Source: Mycolicibacterium chubuense NBB4
GTDB taxonomy: Bacteria; Actinomycetota; Actinomycetes; Mycobacteriales; Mycobacteriaceae
Length of the DNA stretch: 64,000 nucleotides
Direction of reading: 5' to 3'
Assembly: GCF_000266905.1 (NCBI RefSeq)
Contig: NC_018027.1
Location: forward strand, 1,984,001 to 2,048,000
Each line of letters starts with the position of its first letter. The stretch's first letter is position 1. Of this stretch, positions 53,266 through 63,690 are shown one piece after another. The notes beneath the pieces were generated by a model. The model did not search any database and was not told the DNA's origin. It saw nothing but the letters and a program-made list of their open reading frames with translations. Position numbers and translations under genes: made by a program.

Positions 53266-53290
53266 TGAAAGCAAACAGGGGAAGGACACC

Positions 53291-54448
53291 ATGACATCGC
53301 CACACATGGCCATTACAGGAATCGGCGCGGTCACCGGCTACGGCTGGGGGAGCAGAAGTCTGTGGGAGGGGCTGGTGAGCGGCAAACCCGCTGCCTCCCT
53401 CTACCCCGGATTCGGGCCCAACGGTGAGGACGCGTGGTTGGCGCGCGTCTCACCCGACGGCGATCCCCGTGACGGCCTCAGCCGTTTCGCACAATCCATG
53501 CGCGCTGCTGCGCGCGAGGCCCTCACCGACGCGCTCGAACGGGGCTGGACCCCGGGGCGGCGGGTGGGCCTGCTTCACGCGGTGGTGATCTCCGAAGTGG
53601 AGGGATGGCGGCAGTTCTACCTCGAAGACCGCGCCAACCGGCGCATCCGCGACTACCTGACTTTGATGCCGTCGACCCCGGTGTCGATGCTGATGCAGGA
53701 GTACGGCTTTCACGGGCCCGCCATGAATGTCTCGGCGATGTGCGCCTCCGGTAACGCCGCGCTGATCACCGCGAAGATGTGGCTGGACACCGATTTCGTC
53801 GACGACGTCGTGTTCGTGTCCACCGATTTGTCGTTGACGCCGGAGAACGTCGAGCACTTCGTGCGCCTCGGGGTCGGCGTCGTCGACGCAGAACCCCTCG
53901 ACGCCTGCCGGCCATTCCAGCAGGGCAGCCGGGGGTTCCCCGCCGGCGAGGCGGCCATCGCCTTCGTCCTGTCGCGACGGGGCGAAGCGCCCTACGTGCG
54001 CGTGCTCGGCGGCTCGATGAGCCATGACGCTTTCCACCCCACCTCGGTCGATCCTTCGCGCACCCAGGTCGACCGATGCGTGGTGGAGGCGTTGGCCGCG
54101 TCGGGCGTCGGCCCAGCCGACATCGCCTACCTGAACGCGCATGGCCCGGGCACCGCGCAATGCGACACGGTGGAGGCGGCGGTGCTCGACGAACTGCTCG
54201 GCGGAAATCCACACCTCTACTCGGTCAAACCCATGACCGGGCACTGCCAGGGCGCGGCCGCGGCGGTCGAGGTCGCCGCAGCGGCGCTGGGTTACGAACA
54301 CCGACTCGTTCCCGCTCCGCCGACGGTGGCACCCGGTCATGGGCGACTGCTGGACGGCGTCACCCCGATGGCGAGCGGTCTGACGCTGAAGACGTCACTG
54401 GGGATGGGCGGCCACAACGCGGCGGTCGTGCTCGCCCCGGCGGCCTGA
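53291..54448 (+). CDS. Stand-alone beta-ketoacyl synthase-like protein
   Basis: 385 residues, near usual length for a KAS II monomer. The Cys-His-His triad is intact: Cys151 in AMCASGNAA, His284 in NAHGPGT and His318 in MTGHCQGA. The C-terminal glycine-rich LGMGGHNAAVVL is present. No acyl carrier protein, acyltransferase or ketoreductase is near. It probably condenses acyl units in an unknown pathway. Inserted with the diguanylate cyclase between dprA and viuB, unlike M. tuberculosis. Confidence 0.9.
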   Translation: MTSPHMAITGIGAVTGYGWGSRSLWEGLVSGKPAASLYPGFGPNGEDAWLARVSPDGDPRDGLSRFAQSMRAAAREALTDALERGWTPGRRVGLLHAVVISEVEGWRQFYLEDRANRRIRDYLTLMPSTPVSMLMQEYGFHGPAMNVSAMCASGNAALITAKMWLDTDFVDDVVFVSTDLSLTPENVEHFVRLGVGVVDAEPLDACRPFQQGSRGFPAGEAAIAFVLSRRGEAPYVRVLGGSMSHDAFHPTSVDPSRTQVDRCVVEALAASGVGPADIAYLNAHGPGTAQCDTVEAAVLDELLGGNPHLYSVKPMTGHCQGAAAAVEVAAAALGYEHRLVPAPPTVAPGHGRLLDGVTPMASGLTLKTSLGMGGHNAAVVLAPAA

Positions 54449-54510
54449 CGGGCCGCGCTCGTATAGTCGAGGCCGATTGTGATGGCACTGCACCGACGAA
54501 AGGCAGCCAA

Positions 54511-55356
54511 GTGGCAGGACGGCCCGTGCACACTTTCGAGGTCGTGCGCACCGAGCAACTCACGCCTCATCTCGTGCGAGTCGTGCTCGGCGGCAAGGGA
54601 TTCGACACGTTCACCCCCAACGATTACACCGACGCGTACGTCAAGCTGGTGTTCGTCGCCGACGATCTCGACGTCGGCGCTCTCGAGCAGCCGCTGACGC
54701 TGGACAGCTTCAACGCACTGCCGCCGCAGAAGCGTCCGACCGTGCGCACCTACACCGTGCGCCGCGCCGACGCCGAACGGCGCGAGATCACCGTCGACTT
54801 CGTCGTGCACGGTGAACACGGGGTGGCCGGTCCGTGGGCGGCGTCGGCCGTCACCGGACAACGCATCTTCCTGATGGGGCCCAGCGGGGCCTACGCGCCC
54901 GACTCGGCCGCCGACTGGCATCTGATCGCCGGGGACGAAGCCGCGCTGCCGGCGATCAGCGCCGCGCTGGAAGCGTTGCCCGGCAACGCAATCGGGTACG
55001 CCTTCATCGAGGTGGCCGGTCCCGAAGACGAGATCGAACTCGCCGCCCCGTCCGGCGTACAGGTGCGGTGGGTCTATCGCGGCGGCCGCGCCGACCTGGT
55101 GCCCGAGGACAGCGCGGGCGACCACGCCCCGCTGATCAGCGCCGTCAAGGAGGCGATGTGGTTGCCCGGACAGGTGCAGGTGTTCATCCACGGCGAAGCG
55201 CAGGCGGTGATGCACAACCTGCGGCCCTACGTCCGCAAGGAGCGCGGTGTCGAGGCCAAGTGGGCGGCGTCGATCTCCGGCTACTGGCGGCGCGGGCGTA
55301 CCGAGGAGACCTTCCGCGAGTGGAAGCGGGAACTCGCGCAGACCGAGTCGAATTAA
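54511..55356 (+). CDS. viuB: Siderophore-interacting protein (ViuB-type FAD reductase)
   Basis: 281 residues from GTG 54511 with an AAAGG site. FAD-binding_9/SIP family: [11 protein letters not shown] (flavin-binding RxYTxR), [26 protein letters not shown], and SIP domain ending [20 protein letters not shown]. It reduces ferric siderophores in the cytosol. Matches viuB (Rv2895c) by order before xerC. Confidence 0.92.
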   Translation: MAGRPVHTFEVVRTEQLTPHLVRVVLGGKGFDTFTPNDYTDAYVKLVFVADDLDVGALEQPLTLDSFNALPPQKRPTVRTYTVRRADAERREITVDFVVHGEHGVAGPWAASAVTGQRIFLMGPSGAYAPDSAADWHLIAGDEAALPAISAALEALPGNAIGYAFIEVAGPEDEIELAAPSGVQVRWVYRGGRADLVPEDSAGDHAPLISAVKEAMWLPGQVQVFIHGEAQAVMHNLRPYVRKERGVEAKWAASISGYWRRGRTEETFREWKRELAQTESN

Positions 55357-55363
55357 ACGCGCC

Positions 55364-56524
55364 ATGACCTTCGGTGACTACCAGCTCGAGATCTACCTGC
55401 AGGGCCTGTCCGGCATCGTGCCGTCGCTGCCGATGGACTACGCCGGGTGGGAGGCCAAAGCCGAAGTCGCCATGCCGCCGTCGGTGTGGTCCTACGTCGC
55501 CGGCGGCGCGGGCGACGAGAACACCCAGCGCGCCAACCGGACGGCGTTCGACCGCTGGGGGCTGATGCCGCGGATGCTCGTCGGTGCCACCGAACGCGAT
55601 CTGTCCGTCGACTTGTTCGGCCTGCACCTGTCGTCGCCGTTGTTCATGGCGCCGGTCGGGGTCATCGGCATCTGCTCGCAGACAGGCCACGGTGACCTCG
55701 CCGCGGCCCGCGCCGCCGCCCGCACCGGGGTGCCCATGACGGTGTCCACCCTCACCGAAGACCCGCTGGAGGACATCGCCGCCGAATTCGGCGACACGCC
55801 AGGCTTCTTCCAGCTCTACACCCCGACCGATCGCGACCTGGCTGCCAGCCTGGTGAACCGGGCCGAGAAGGCCGGCTACAGGGCGATCGTCGTCACGCTG
55901 GACACCTGGATCCCCGGCTGGCGGCCGCGCGACCTGTCGACGTCGAACTTTCCGCAGCTCCGCGGCCGCTGCCTGGCCAACTATACGAGTGACCCGGTCT
56001 TCCGTGAGGGTCTGGCCCAGCCGCCGGAGGAGAACATGCAGGCCGCCGTCCTGAAGTGGGTCCAGCTGTTCGGCAATCCGCTGACCTGGGACGACCTGCC
56101 GTGGCTGCGGTCGCTGACCGACCTGCCGCTGATCCTCAAAGGCCTCTGCCATCCCGACGACGTCCGCCGCGCGAAAGACGGCGGCGTCGACGGCATCTAC
56201 TGCTCCACCCACGGCGGCCGGCAGGCCAACGGCGGACTGCCCGCGCTGGACTGCCTGCCCGGCGTGGTGGAGGCCGCCGACGGGCTGCCTGTGCTGTTCG
56301 ACTCCGGAATCCGCAGCGGCGCCGACATCGTCAAGGCCGTCGCGCTGGGCGCCACGGCCGTCGGCGTCGGGAGGCCCTACACCTACGGACTGGCCATCGG
56401 CGGCGAGGACGGACTCGTGCACGTCCTGCGCTCCCTGCTCGCCGAGGCGGACCTCACGATGGCCGTCGACGGCTATCCCGCGCTGGCCGACCTGACCCCG
56501 GACGTGTTGCGGCGCGTCTGCTGA
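55364..56524 (+). CDS. FMN-dependent alpha-hydroxy acid dehydrogenase, lactate 2-monooxygenase-like
   Basis: 386 residues from ATG 55364. Glycolate-oxidase fold: [14 protein letters not shown] near the start, [49 protein letters not shown], and active-site His with Arg in [10 protein letters not shown] (SNHGGRQ is more usual). The insertion with [17 protein letters not shown] is typical of lactate 2-monooxygenase relatives. It oxidises L-2-hydroxy acids. Placed 7 bp after viuB, probably co-transcribed. Confidence 0.88.
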   Translation: MTFGDYQLEIYLQGLSGIVPSLPMDYAGWEAKAEVAMPPSVWSYVAGGAGDENTQRANRTAFDRWGLMPRMLVGATERDLSVDLFGLHLSSPLFMAPVGVIGICSQTGHGDLAAARAAARTGVPMTVSTLTEDPLEDIAAEFGDTPGFFQLYTPTDRDLAASLVNRAEKAGYRAIVVTLDTWIPGWRPRDLSTSNFPQLRGRCLANYTSDPVFREGLAQPPEENMQAAVLKWVQLFGNPLTWDDLPWLRSLTDLPLILKGLCHPDDVRRAKDGGVDGIYCSTHGGRQANGGLPALDCLPGVVEAADGLPVLFDSGIRSGADIVKAVALGATAVGVGRPYTYGLAIGGEDGLVHVLRSLLAEADLTMAVDGYPALADLTPDVLRRVC

Positions 56525-56556
56525 GCCGTGTCGTCGCGGTCTGCCACGGTGGGAAC

Positions 56557-57495
56557 GTGACGACCGGCGGGCAGGAGCGCAGTGACCCGGGGATCGAGCG
56601 CTGCCTCGAGGAGTTCGACCAGTACCTGGCGCTCGAGCGCGGCCGCTCCGAACACACCCGCCGCGCGTATCTCGGCGACCTGCGTTCGTTGCTGACCTTC
56701 CTCGCCCAACGCAGCCCCGACACCGGGTTGGGCGGTCTGAGCCTGCCGGTGCTGAGGTCGTGGCTCGCCGCGCAGGCCGCCGCGGGGACCTCCCGCGCCA
56801 CGCTGGCCCGTCGTACCTCGTCGATCAAGACCTTCACCGCGTGGGCATTGCGCAAAGGTCTGCTCAGCGCGGATCCGGCGACCCGGCTGCAGGTCCCCAA
56901 AGCGCGCCGCACCCTGCCGGCGGTGTTGCGTCAAGACCAGGCCGTCGAAGCCATGGATGCCGCGAAATCCGGTGCGCAGCAAGGCGACCCGCTCGCCATC
57001 CGCGACCGGCTCATCGTCGAGATGCTCTACGCCACCGGTATCCGCGTCAGCGAGCTCTGCGGCCTGGACATCGACGATGTCGACACCTCGCGCCGGCTGC
57101 TGCGCGTGCTGGGCAAGGGCAACAAGCAACGCACGGTGCCCTACGGCGAACCCGCCCATGCGGCGCTGACGGCATGGTTGTCGGCGGGCCGGCCCAAGCT
57201 CGTGTCCGAGGGTTCGGGTGCGGCGCTGCTGCTCGGGGTCCGAGGTAAGCGACTCGATCCCCGGCAGGCGCGCACCGTCGTGCACGAAACCATGTCCGCC
57301 GTCGCCGGCGCACCCGACATCGGGCCGCACGGGCTGCGGCACAGCGCGGCGACCCACCTCCTCGAGGGCGGCGCCGATCTGCGCGTGGTCCAGGAACTGC
57401 TGGGCCACTCGACCCTGGCCACCACCCAGCTCTACACCCACGTGAGCGTCGCCCGACTGCGCGCCGTGCACGATCAGGCACACCCTCGAGCCTGA
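56557..57495 (+). CDS. xerC: Tyrosine recombinase XerC
   Basis: 312 residues from GTG 56557. N-terminal SAM-like core-binding domain ([20 protein letters not shown]) and catalytic domain with Arg163 (RVSELCG), Lys in [10 protein letters not shown], HxxR at His258-Arg261 ([10 protein letters not shown]), His in LLGHSTL and nucleophile Tyr293 in TQLYTHVS. Resolves chromosome dimers with XerD at dif. Position matches Rv2894c. Not linked here to a mobile element. Confidence 0.96.
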   Translation: MTTGGQERSDPGIERCLEEFDQYLALERGRSEHTRRAYLGDLRSLLTFLAQRSPDTGLGGLSLPVLRSWLAAQAAAGTSRATLARRTSSIKTFTAWALRKGLLSADPATRLQVPKARRTLPAVLRQDQAVEAMDAAKSGAQQGDPLAIRDRLIVEMLYATGIRVSELCGLDIDDVDTSRRLLRVLGKGNKQRTVPYGEPAHAALTAWLSAGRPKLVSEGSGAALLLGVRGKRLDPRQARTVVHETMSAVAGAPDIGPHGLRHSAATHLLEGGADLRVVQELLGHSTLATTQLYTHVSVARLRAVHDQAHPRA

Positions 57496-57502
57496 GCCGC
57501 CC

Positions 57503-57994
57503 TCAGCGCACCGGCTTAAGCCGGATCGGCGTGCTCGCGAGCAGACCCAGCGGATCGACGTAGTCCGCTCGCGCGCTCGGACCCCACATCGCGCCCCAGT
57601 GCAGACAGGCGGGGGCGCTGCACCCCGGATGGCCCGCCAGGAGCTCGCCGATCACCGCGCCCGCAGCGACCGTCTGCCCCGGGCGCACGCTCGCGCGCAC
57701 GGGCTCGTAACTCGTGCGCAGGCCGCCGGGGTGGGCGATCGACACCAGAGGTCTGCCCGCCAGCTCCCCGGCGAACACCACGGTGCCCGGCGCCGCCGCG
57801 AGAACCGGCCGGCCCACCGCCGCGGCGAGATCGACGCCGCGGTGCCCGCGCTGCCAGTTCGGCGACGGCGCATCGAAGAAGCGCACCACCGCAGGTCGCG
57901 GATGCAACGGCCACTCCAGCCGCCCCGCGTCGGCCCAGGCGGGGGCCGCCCAGACCCCCGCCAGAGCCACGACCACCGCCAGTGCACGCATCAT
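57503..57994 (-). CDS. Secreted M23 family peptidase
   Basis: 163 residues. Signal peptide MMRALAVVVALAGVWAAPAW. Zinc ligands of the LytM type: HxxxD in GHRGVDLA and HxH-like CLHWGAM; also PVLAAAPGTVVFAGELAGRP. M23 enzymes cut peptidoglycan cross-bridges or act as activators. Matches Rv2891, between xerC and rpsB. Start could be either of two adjacent ATG codons (57994 or 57991). Confidence 0.92.
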   Translation of the reverse strand: MMRALAVVVALAGVWAAPAWADAGRLEWPLHPRPAVVRFFDAPSPNWQRGHRGVDLAAAVGRPVLAAAPGTVVFAGELAGRPLVSIAHPGGLRTSYEPVRASVRPGQTVAAGAVIGELLAGHPGCSAPACLHWGAMWGPSARADYVDPLGLLASTPIRLKPVR

Positions 57995-58099
57995 CTGAGT
58001 TCAGTGCGCCGCGCCGATTCGCGCCAGCATGGATCCGGTGCTCTGTGGATGGCTGGTCGCGGCGGTATCGCGGTGGTAAAAGCACCTGCTCCGACCGTG

Positions 58100-58285
58100 T
58101 AAACTCCTACCCGCAGCTCGTTAGCTCGGGCTGACTTCGCGCGTCTGCGTCACGAACCCAGGGTTCGTCACCTCGCATGCCGGGCGGTCCCGCTCTCGAG
58201 AGCGGGTCCGGCATCGAAGCAGTCGCCAGGGTCCGGCTCACCCGACGCCGGACGACAACCGACAACCAAAGAGGTATGGCCAATC
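58100..58285 (+). promoter_or_regulatory. rpsB promoter and structured leader
   Basis: A TAAACT -10-like box at 58100-58105 would start an rpsB leader of about 170 nt. The leader contains a 17-nt perfect hairpin (ACGAACCC and GGGTTCGT around one A, 58152-58168). It also has a large hairpin at 58178-58213: an 18-bp palindrome CCCGCTCTCGAGAGCGGG extended by TGCCGG pairing with CCGGCA. Such folding may allow control by S2 itself. Promoter and control are inferred. Confidence 0.5.
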
Positions 58286-59113
58286 ATGGCTGTTGTAACC
58301 ATGAAGCAGCTGCTCGACAGCGGCACCCACTTCGGGCACCAGACCCGTCGCTGGAACCCCAAGATGAAGCGGTTCATCTTCACCGACCGCAACGGCATCT
58401 ACATCATCGACCTGCAGCAGACGCTGACCTACATCGATAAGGCGTACGAGTTCGTCAAGGAGACCGTCGCGCACGGCGGCTCGATCATGTTCGTCGGCAC
58501 CAAGAAGCAGGCGCAGGAATCCATCGCCGAGGAGGCGACCCGCGTCGGCATGCCGTACGTGAACCAGCGCTGGCTGGGTGGCATGCTCACGAACTTCTCC
58601 ACCGTGCACAAGCGGCTGCAGCGCCTCAAGGAGCTCGAGGCCATGGAGCAGACCGGTGGGTTCGAGGGTCGCACCAAGAAGGAAATCCTGATGCTGACCC
58701 GCGAGAAGAACAAGCTCGAGCGGTCGCTGGGTGGGATCAGGGACATGCAGAAGGTGCCCAGCGCCGTGTGGGTCGTCGACACCAACAAGGAGCACATCGC
58801 CGTCGGTGAGGCCCGCAAGCTGGGCATCCCCGTCATCGCGATCCTCGACACCAACTGCGACCCGGACCTCGTCGACTACCCGATCCCGGGCAACGACGAC
58901 GCCATCCGCTCGGCCGCTCTGCTCACCAAGGTGATCGCGTCCGCGGTCGCCGAGGGCCTGCAGGCGCGGGCCGGTGCCGGCGCCAAGTCGGAGGCTTCAG
59001 ACTCTGCGGCCGCCGAACCACTCGCCGAGTGGGAGCAGGAGCTGCTGGCGGGCGCCACCACGGCCGCCCCCGACGCCGGGGCCGGCGAGGCCACCCCGGA
59101 GCAGACCTCCTAA
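58286..59113 (+). CDS. rpsB: 30S ribosomal protein S2
   Basis: 275 residues. S2 signature at the start ([20 protein letters not shown]) and [40 protein letters not shown] regions; the C-terminus carries an Ala/Glu-rich extension typical of actinobacteria. Pairs with tsf 35 bp downstream, the universal rpsB-tsf operon. Confidence 0.98.
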   Translation: MAVVTMKQLLDSGTHFGHQTRRWNPKMKRFIFTDRNGIYIIDLQQTLTYIDKAYEFVKETVAHGGSIMFVGTKKQAQESIAEEATRVGMPYVNQRWLGGMLTNFSTVHKRLQRLKELEAMEQTGGFEGRTKKEILMLTREKNKLERSLGGIRDMQKVPSAVWVVDTNKEHIAVGEARKLGIPVIAILDTNCDPDLVDYPIPGNDDAIRSAALLTKVIASAVAEGLQARAGAGAKSEASDSAAAEPLAEWEQELLAGATTAAPDAGAGEATPEQTS

Positions 59114-59148
59114 CACCGAATTTCGCGACGTCTTTTAAGGACACTGCT

Positions 59149-59964
59149 ATGGCTAACTACACCGCTGCCGACGTCAAGCGCCTGCGGGAGCTGACCGGCG
59201 CCGGAATGCTGGATTCGAAGAACGCACTCGTCGACGCCGAGGGCGACTTCGACAAGGCCGTCGAACTGCTGCGCATCAAGGGCGCCAAGGACGTGGGCAA
59301 GCGCGCCGAGCGCGCCACGGCCGAAGGGCTCGTCGCGGCCAAGGACGGCGCGCTCATCGAGCTGAACTCCGAGACCGACTTCGTGGCCAAGAACGCCGAG
59401 TTCCAGGCCGCCGCCGACCAGATCGTGGCCGCCGCGGCCGCGGCCAAGGCGACCGACATCGAGGCCCTCAAGGCTGCCAAGGTCGGCGACACGACGGTCG
59501 AGCAGACCATCGCCGACCTGTCGGCCAAGATCGGCGAGAAGCTCGAACTGCGCCGGGTCGCCTACTTCGACGGCACCGTCGAGACCTACCTGCACAAGCG
59601 CGCGGCGGATCTGCCGCCCGCGGTGGGTGTCCTCGTCGAGTACCAGGGCGAGAACAAGGAGGCCGCGCACGCGGTCGCGCTGCAGATCGCCGCGCTGAAG
59701 GCGAAGTACCTCACCCGCGACGACGTGCCGGAGGACATCGTCGCCAACGAGCGTCGCATCGCCGAGGAGACCGCCCGCAACGAGGGCAAGCCCGAGCAGG
59801 CGCTGTCCAAGATCGTCGAGGGCCGCGTGACCGGTTTCTACAAGGACGTCGTGCTGCTGGATCAGCCGTCGGTGTCCGACAACAAGAAAACGGTCAAGGC
59901 GCTGCTCGACGAGGCCGCTGTGACCGTGACCCGGTTCGTCCGGTTCGAGGTCGGACAGGCCTGA
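59149..59964 (+). CDS. tsf: Elongation factor Ts
   Basis: 271 residues from ATG 59149 (TTTTAAGGA upstream). It begins [20 protein letters not shown] and has the EF-Ts box [14 protein letters not shown]. The core continues with the repeated Ala-rich helices and ends [14 protein letters not shown]. Nucleotide-exchange factor for EF-Tu. The frame is open upstream to 59029, but that part overlaps rpsB in another frame. Confidence 0.98.
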   Translation: MANYTAADVKRLRELTGAGMLDSKNALVDAEGDFDKAVELLRIKGAKDVGKRAERATAEGLVAAKDGALIELNSETDFVAKNAEFQAAADQIVAAAAAAKATDIEALKAAKVGDTTVEQTIADLSAKIGEKLELRRVAYFDGTVETYLHKRAADLPPAVGVLVEYQGENKEAAHAVALQIAALKAKYLTRDDVPEDIVANERRIAEETARNEGKPEQALSKIVEGRVTGFYKDVVLLDQPSVSDNKKTVKALLDEAAVTVTRFVRFEVGQA

Positions 59965-59975
59965 CACAGCTTCAC

Positions 59976-60013
59976 CACGAGGCCCCCGAGACTGCGGTCT
60001 CGGGGGCCTCGTG
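59976..60013 (+). terminator. Terminator hairpin after rpsB-tsf
   Basis: A perfect 17-bp stem, CACGAGGCCCCCGAGAC with GTCTCGGGGGCCTCGTG, around a TGCG loop, 12 bp after the tsf stop. No T-run follows, which is common for mycobacterial intrinsic terminators. Confidence 0.85.
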
Positions 60014-60066
60014 CTTCGCCGGGGCGATCAGGTGGAGCCGCCGGTACGCTTTGGTACCGTCGGCGC

Positions 60067-61473
60067 ATGGATCGCATCACTGCCTTCGGCGACGACGCCC
60101 TGGGTGAGCTGGACGCCGTCGGCCTCGTTGAGGCGCTGCGCGCGGGCACGGTGTCGTCGGCCGAACTCGTCGAGGCCGCCATCGCCCGCGTCGAGGCCGT
60201 CAATCCCGCGCTGAACGGGCTGGCCTACGAGGCGTTCGACCGGGCGAGGGACAGGACACGGCTGCATCGGCCCTACGGCGGCTACTTCGACGGTGTGCCG
60301 TCGTTCATCAAGGACAACGTCGCCGTCGCGGGGATGCCGACGCGGGAGGGCACCGACGCCTGGGAGGCGCGGCCGGCCGCTGCCGACGGCGACTTCGCCC
60401 GCGCGTACCTGGCCACCGGGCTGGTACCGCTGGGCAAGACGCAGCTCTCCGAGTTCGGCTTCTCCGCTTCGGCCGAACATCCCCGGCTCGGGCCGGTCCG
60501 CAACCCGTGGAACACCGACCACACCGCGGGCGCGTCGTCCTCGGGCTCGGCGGCGTTCGTGGCGGCCGGCGTGGTGCCGATCGCGCACGCCAACGACGGC
60601 GGCGGGTCGATCAGAATCCCCGCGGCCTGCAACGGTCTCGTGGGCCTCAAGCCGTCGCGCGGGCGACTGCCGCTGGACAAGAACGTCCGGCAGATGCCGG
60701 TGCGCATCGTGCACAACGGTGTGGTGACCCGTTCGGTGCGCGACACCGCCGCGTTCTACCGCGAGATGGAACGCGTGGTCGCCAACCCCAAGCTGCCCCC
60801 GATCGGCGACGTCACCGCTCCGGGCAGGCAGCGCCTGCACATCGCGGTGTGCACGAAGTCGATCCTGCGCGATTCCAGCCCGGAGATGACGGAGCTGACG
60901 CTGAAGACCGCCGGGCTACTCGAAGAACTCGGCCACCGGGTGAGCGTGATCGACAACCCCGTGCCGCCGCGGTTCATCGACGACTTCCTGCTCTACTGGT
61001 CGTTTCTGGCGTTCGCGTTGGTGCGGGGCGGTCGCCGCACGTTCGGCGAGACGTTCGACCGGACCAAGCTCGACAACCTCACCCTCGGCCTGGAGGCCCA
61101 CGCCGCGCGCAACCTGGTCCGGCTGCCGCTCGCCATCGCGCGGCTGGCCCGCACGCGACGGATCACGTCGCGGCTGCAGTCCACCTACGACGTGCTGCTG
61201 ACACCCACGCTGGCCGACGTCACGCCGCGCATCGGCCACCTGGATCCGACGGCGGACTACCAACAGGTCATCGACCGGCTCGTCGAGTGGGTGGCGTTCA
61301 CCCCGTTGCAGAACGCCACCGGCGAACCCGCGATCTCGTTGCCCCTGGGCCAGTCCGCGTCGGGTCTGCCGGTCGGGATGATGTTCTCGGCGGCGCTCGG
61401 CGAGGACGCCCGGCTGCTCGAGCTGGCCTACGAACTCGAAGAAGCCAAGCCCTGGGCCAGAATTCACGACTGA
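60067..61473 (+). CDS. amiC: Amidase (amidase signature family)
   Basis: 468 residues. Amidase-signature Ser-Ser-Lys triad: Lys in SFIKDNVAVAG, the Gly/Ser-rich GASSSGSAAFVAAGVVPIAH, and GGGSIRIPAACNGLVGLKPS. It hydrolyses amides; relatives include GatA, but no gatB/gatC are near. Matches amiC (Rv2888c) by order after tsf. Confidence 0.93.
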   Translation: MDRITAFGDDALGELDAVGLVEALRAGTVSSAELVEAAIARVEAVNPALNGLAYEAFDRARDRTRLHRPYGGYFDGVPSFIKDNVAVAGMPTREGTDAWEARPAAADGDFARAYLATGLVPLGKTQLSEFGFSASAEHPRLGPVRNPWNTDHTAGASSSGSAAFVAAGVVPIAHANDGGGSIRIPAACNGLVGLKPSRGRLPLDKNVRQMPVRIVHNGVVTRSVRDTAAFYREMERVVANPKLPPIGDVTAPGRQRLHIAVCTKSILRDSSPEMTELTLKTAGLLEELGHRVSVIDNPVPPRFIDDFLLYWSFLAFALVRGGRRTFGETFDRTKLDNLTLGLEAHAARNLVRLPLAIARLARTRRITSRLQSTYDVLLTPTLADVTPRIGHLDPTADYQQVIDRLVEWVAFTPLQNATGEPAISLPLGQSASGLPVGMMFSAALGEDARLLELAYELEEAKPWARIHD

Positions 61474-61488
61474 ACTGAGCCTCTTTTT

Positions 61489-61620
61489 CCGCGAGCGTGC
61501 GTGTCCGCAGCCGACACGCCGATCGAATCCGGGAGTCCGCGCACGCTCGCGGTCGGGGCCGAGCGTGCGTGAAGTGTGCTCGCGGCCCGGCGTGTTGGCT
61601 GCAGACCCGCACCCTCGCGG
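61489..61620. repeat. Nested inverted repeats between amiC and marR
   Basis: Outer arms of 33 bases (61489-61521 and 61588-61620) are inverted copies with 29 of 33 matching. Inside, GCACGCTCG (61541-61549) and CGAGCGTGC (61560-61568) form a second inverted repeat of the same CGAGCGTGC unit. The element fills the gap between two convergent genes, so it may terminate both. It resembles intergenic repeats of environmental mycobacteria; that is recollection. Confidence 0.7.
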
Positions 61621-61632
61621 GGGAGGGGGAGA

Positions 61633-62058
61633 TCAGTCCAGTTCGGCGAGGATGCGGCGCAGCTCGCGCTGATCGCGCTCACCCAACCGGGCCAGCACGC
61701 GCTGCTCGGCCGCGCGGATGCCCTCGTTCGTCCGCGCGAGCAGCGTTTCGCCCTCGCGTGTCAGCTCGGCGGGCCGGGACCGGCCCGAGGACACCTCGTC
61801 CGGGCGTTTGACCAGGCCCCGGTCCTGCAGCCCGCGCACCACCATGTTCATCGCCTGCGGCGAGACCATGACGTCGCGCGCGAGTTCGGCGTTCGAGCGC
61901 CCGGGCGACCGCGAGAGGATCCGCATGCAGATGTACTGCGGAAACGTCAGGTTCAACGGTTCGAGAACCGACGACGTGACGTCGGCGCGCAGAGCCGTGG
62001 CCAGGCGGTGCAGCAGATAGCCCAGCGGCTGCTGCTCGGAATCGGGCATGTCAACCAT
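61633..62058 (-). CDS. MarR family regulator (Rv2887-type)
   Basis: 141 residues from ATG 62058 (TTG 62073 and ATG 62049 are alternatives). Winged helix: PQYICMRILSRSPGRSNAEL, recognition-helix region VSPQAMNMVVRGLQDRGLV, wing KRPDEVSSGRSRPAELT. Its place after amiC matches Rv2887 of M. tuberculosis. It is divergent from a methyltransferase gene, with overlapping inverted repeats between them. Confidence 0.93.
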   Translation of the reverse strand: MVDMPDSEQQPLGYLLHRLATALRADVTSSVLEPLNLTFPQYICMRILSRSPGRSNAELARDVMVSPQAMNMVVRGLQDRGLVKRPDEVSSGRSRPAELTREGETLLARTNEGIRAAEQRVLARLGERDQRELRRILAELD

Positions 62059-62084
62059 ATTGACGTATATCAATCAGGTTGATA
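62051..62084. promoter_or_regulatory. MarR operator region with overlapping inverted repeats
   Basis: TATCAA and TTGATA separated by five bases (62068-62084), and overlapping TTGA/TCAA pairs at 62060-62073 and 62051-62063. The AT-rich sites cover the MarR start and precede the methyltransferase by about 10-30 bp, so one bound protein could control both genes. Confidence 0.7.
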
Positions 62085-62085
62085 A

Positions 62086-62784
<699 letters not shown>

Positions 62785-62895
62785 CGCGCCGCGCAGACCC
62801 GATCGCGGTGATCCGGCTTCGATGAGGCAGGATTGGGGAGCCGCCTGCGGCGATTCCGGGGCGGCGATCGCATGTGAGCACCGCGAAGGAGTCGG

Positions 62896-63651
62896 ATGGC
62901 GGAAGGCACCAGCCCCAACGGTGAAGGTTCGTCCTCGACGATCAGGCCCGCCTACACCCGTGTGCTGCTCAAACTGGGCGGCGAGATGTTCGGTGGTGGA
63001 GAGGTCGGCCTCGATCCCGACGTGGTGGCGCTCGTCGCGCGCCAGATCGCCGATGTCGTGCGCAGCGGCGTCCAGGTCGCCGTCGTCATCGGCGGCGGCA
63101 ACTTCTTCCGCGGCGCGCAGCTGCAGCAACGCGGCATGGAACGCACCCGCTCCGACTACATGGGCATGCTCGGCACGGTGATGAACAGCCTTGCGTTGCA
63201 GGATTTCCTGGAGAAGGAGGGCATACAGACCCGCGTCCAGACCGCCATCGCGATGGGGCAGGTCGCCGAGCCCTACATTCCGCTGCGCGCCCGCAGGCAC
63301 CTCGAGAAGGGCCGGGTGGTGATCTTCGGCGCCGGTATGGGGCTGCCCTACTTCTCCACCGACACCACCGCCGCGCAGCGTGCCCTGGAGATCGGCGCCG
63401 ACGTGGTGCTGATGGCCAAGGCGGTCGACGGCGTCTTCACCGCCGACCCGCGCGTCGATCCCGAGGCCGAGTTGCTGACCGCGATCAGCCACCGCGAGGT
63501 CATCGACCGCGGCCTCAAGGTCGCCGACGCGACCGCGTTCAGCTTGTGTATGGACAACGGAATGCCGATCCTGGTGTTCAACCTGCTCATCGACGGCAAT
63601 ATCGCGCGCGCCGTCGCGGGTGAGAAGATCGGAACACTGGTCACCACCTGA
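62896..63651 (+). CDS. pyrH: UMP kinase
   Basis: 251 residues. Bacterial hexameric UMP kinase of the amino-acid kinase fold: [14 protein letters not shown] (phosphate loop), [68 protein letters not shown]. Makes UDP for nucleic acid and cell wall synthesis. Precedes frr by 39 bp as in most bacteria. Confidence 0.97.
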   Translation: MAEGTSPNGEGSSSTIRPAYTRVLLKLGGEMFGGGEVGLDPDVVALVARQIADVVRSGVQVAVVIGGGNFFRGAQLQQRGMERTRSDYMGMLGTVMNSLALQDFLEKEGIQTRVQTAIAMGQVAEPYIPLRARRHLEKGRVVIFGAGMGLPYFSTDTTAAQRALEIGADVVLMAKAVDGVFTADPRVDPEAELLTAISHREVIDRGLKVADATAFSLCMDNGMPILVFNLLIDGNIARAVAGEKIGTLVTT

Positions 63652-63690
63652 AGCGGTGCAGGGCCGGCAACAGTGACGGGAGAACAGACA

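Noticed and set aside
55247..55363. Upstream extension of the lactate 2-monooxygenase-like gene into viuB.
   Set aside because: The ATG at 55364 follows the viuB stop by 7 bp and begins the family-like sequence; the extension is Arg/Ser-rich antisense-type sequence.
59993..60030. T-rich tail to make a classical intrinsic terminator after tsf.
   Set aside because: The bases after the stem are CTTCGCC, so only the hairpin is claimed.
60067..61473. Amidase as glutamyl-tRNA amidotransferase subunit A.
   Set aside because: gatB and gatC are not adjacent, and order after rpsB-tsf matches amiC.
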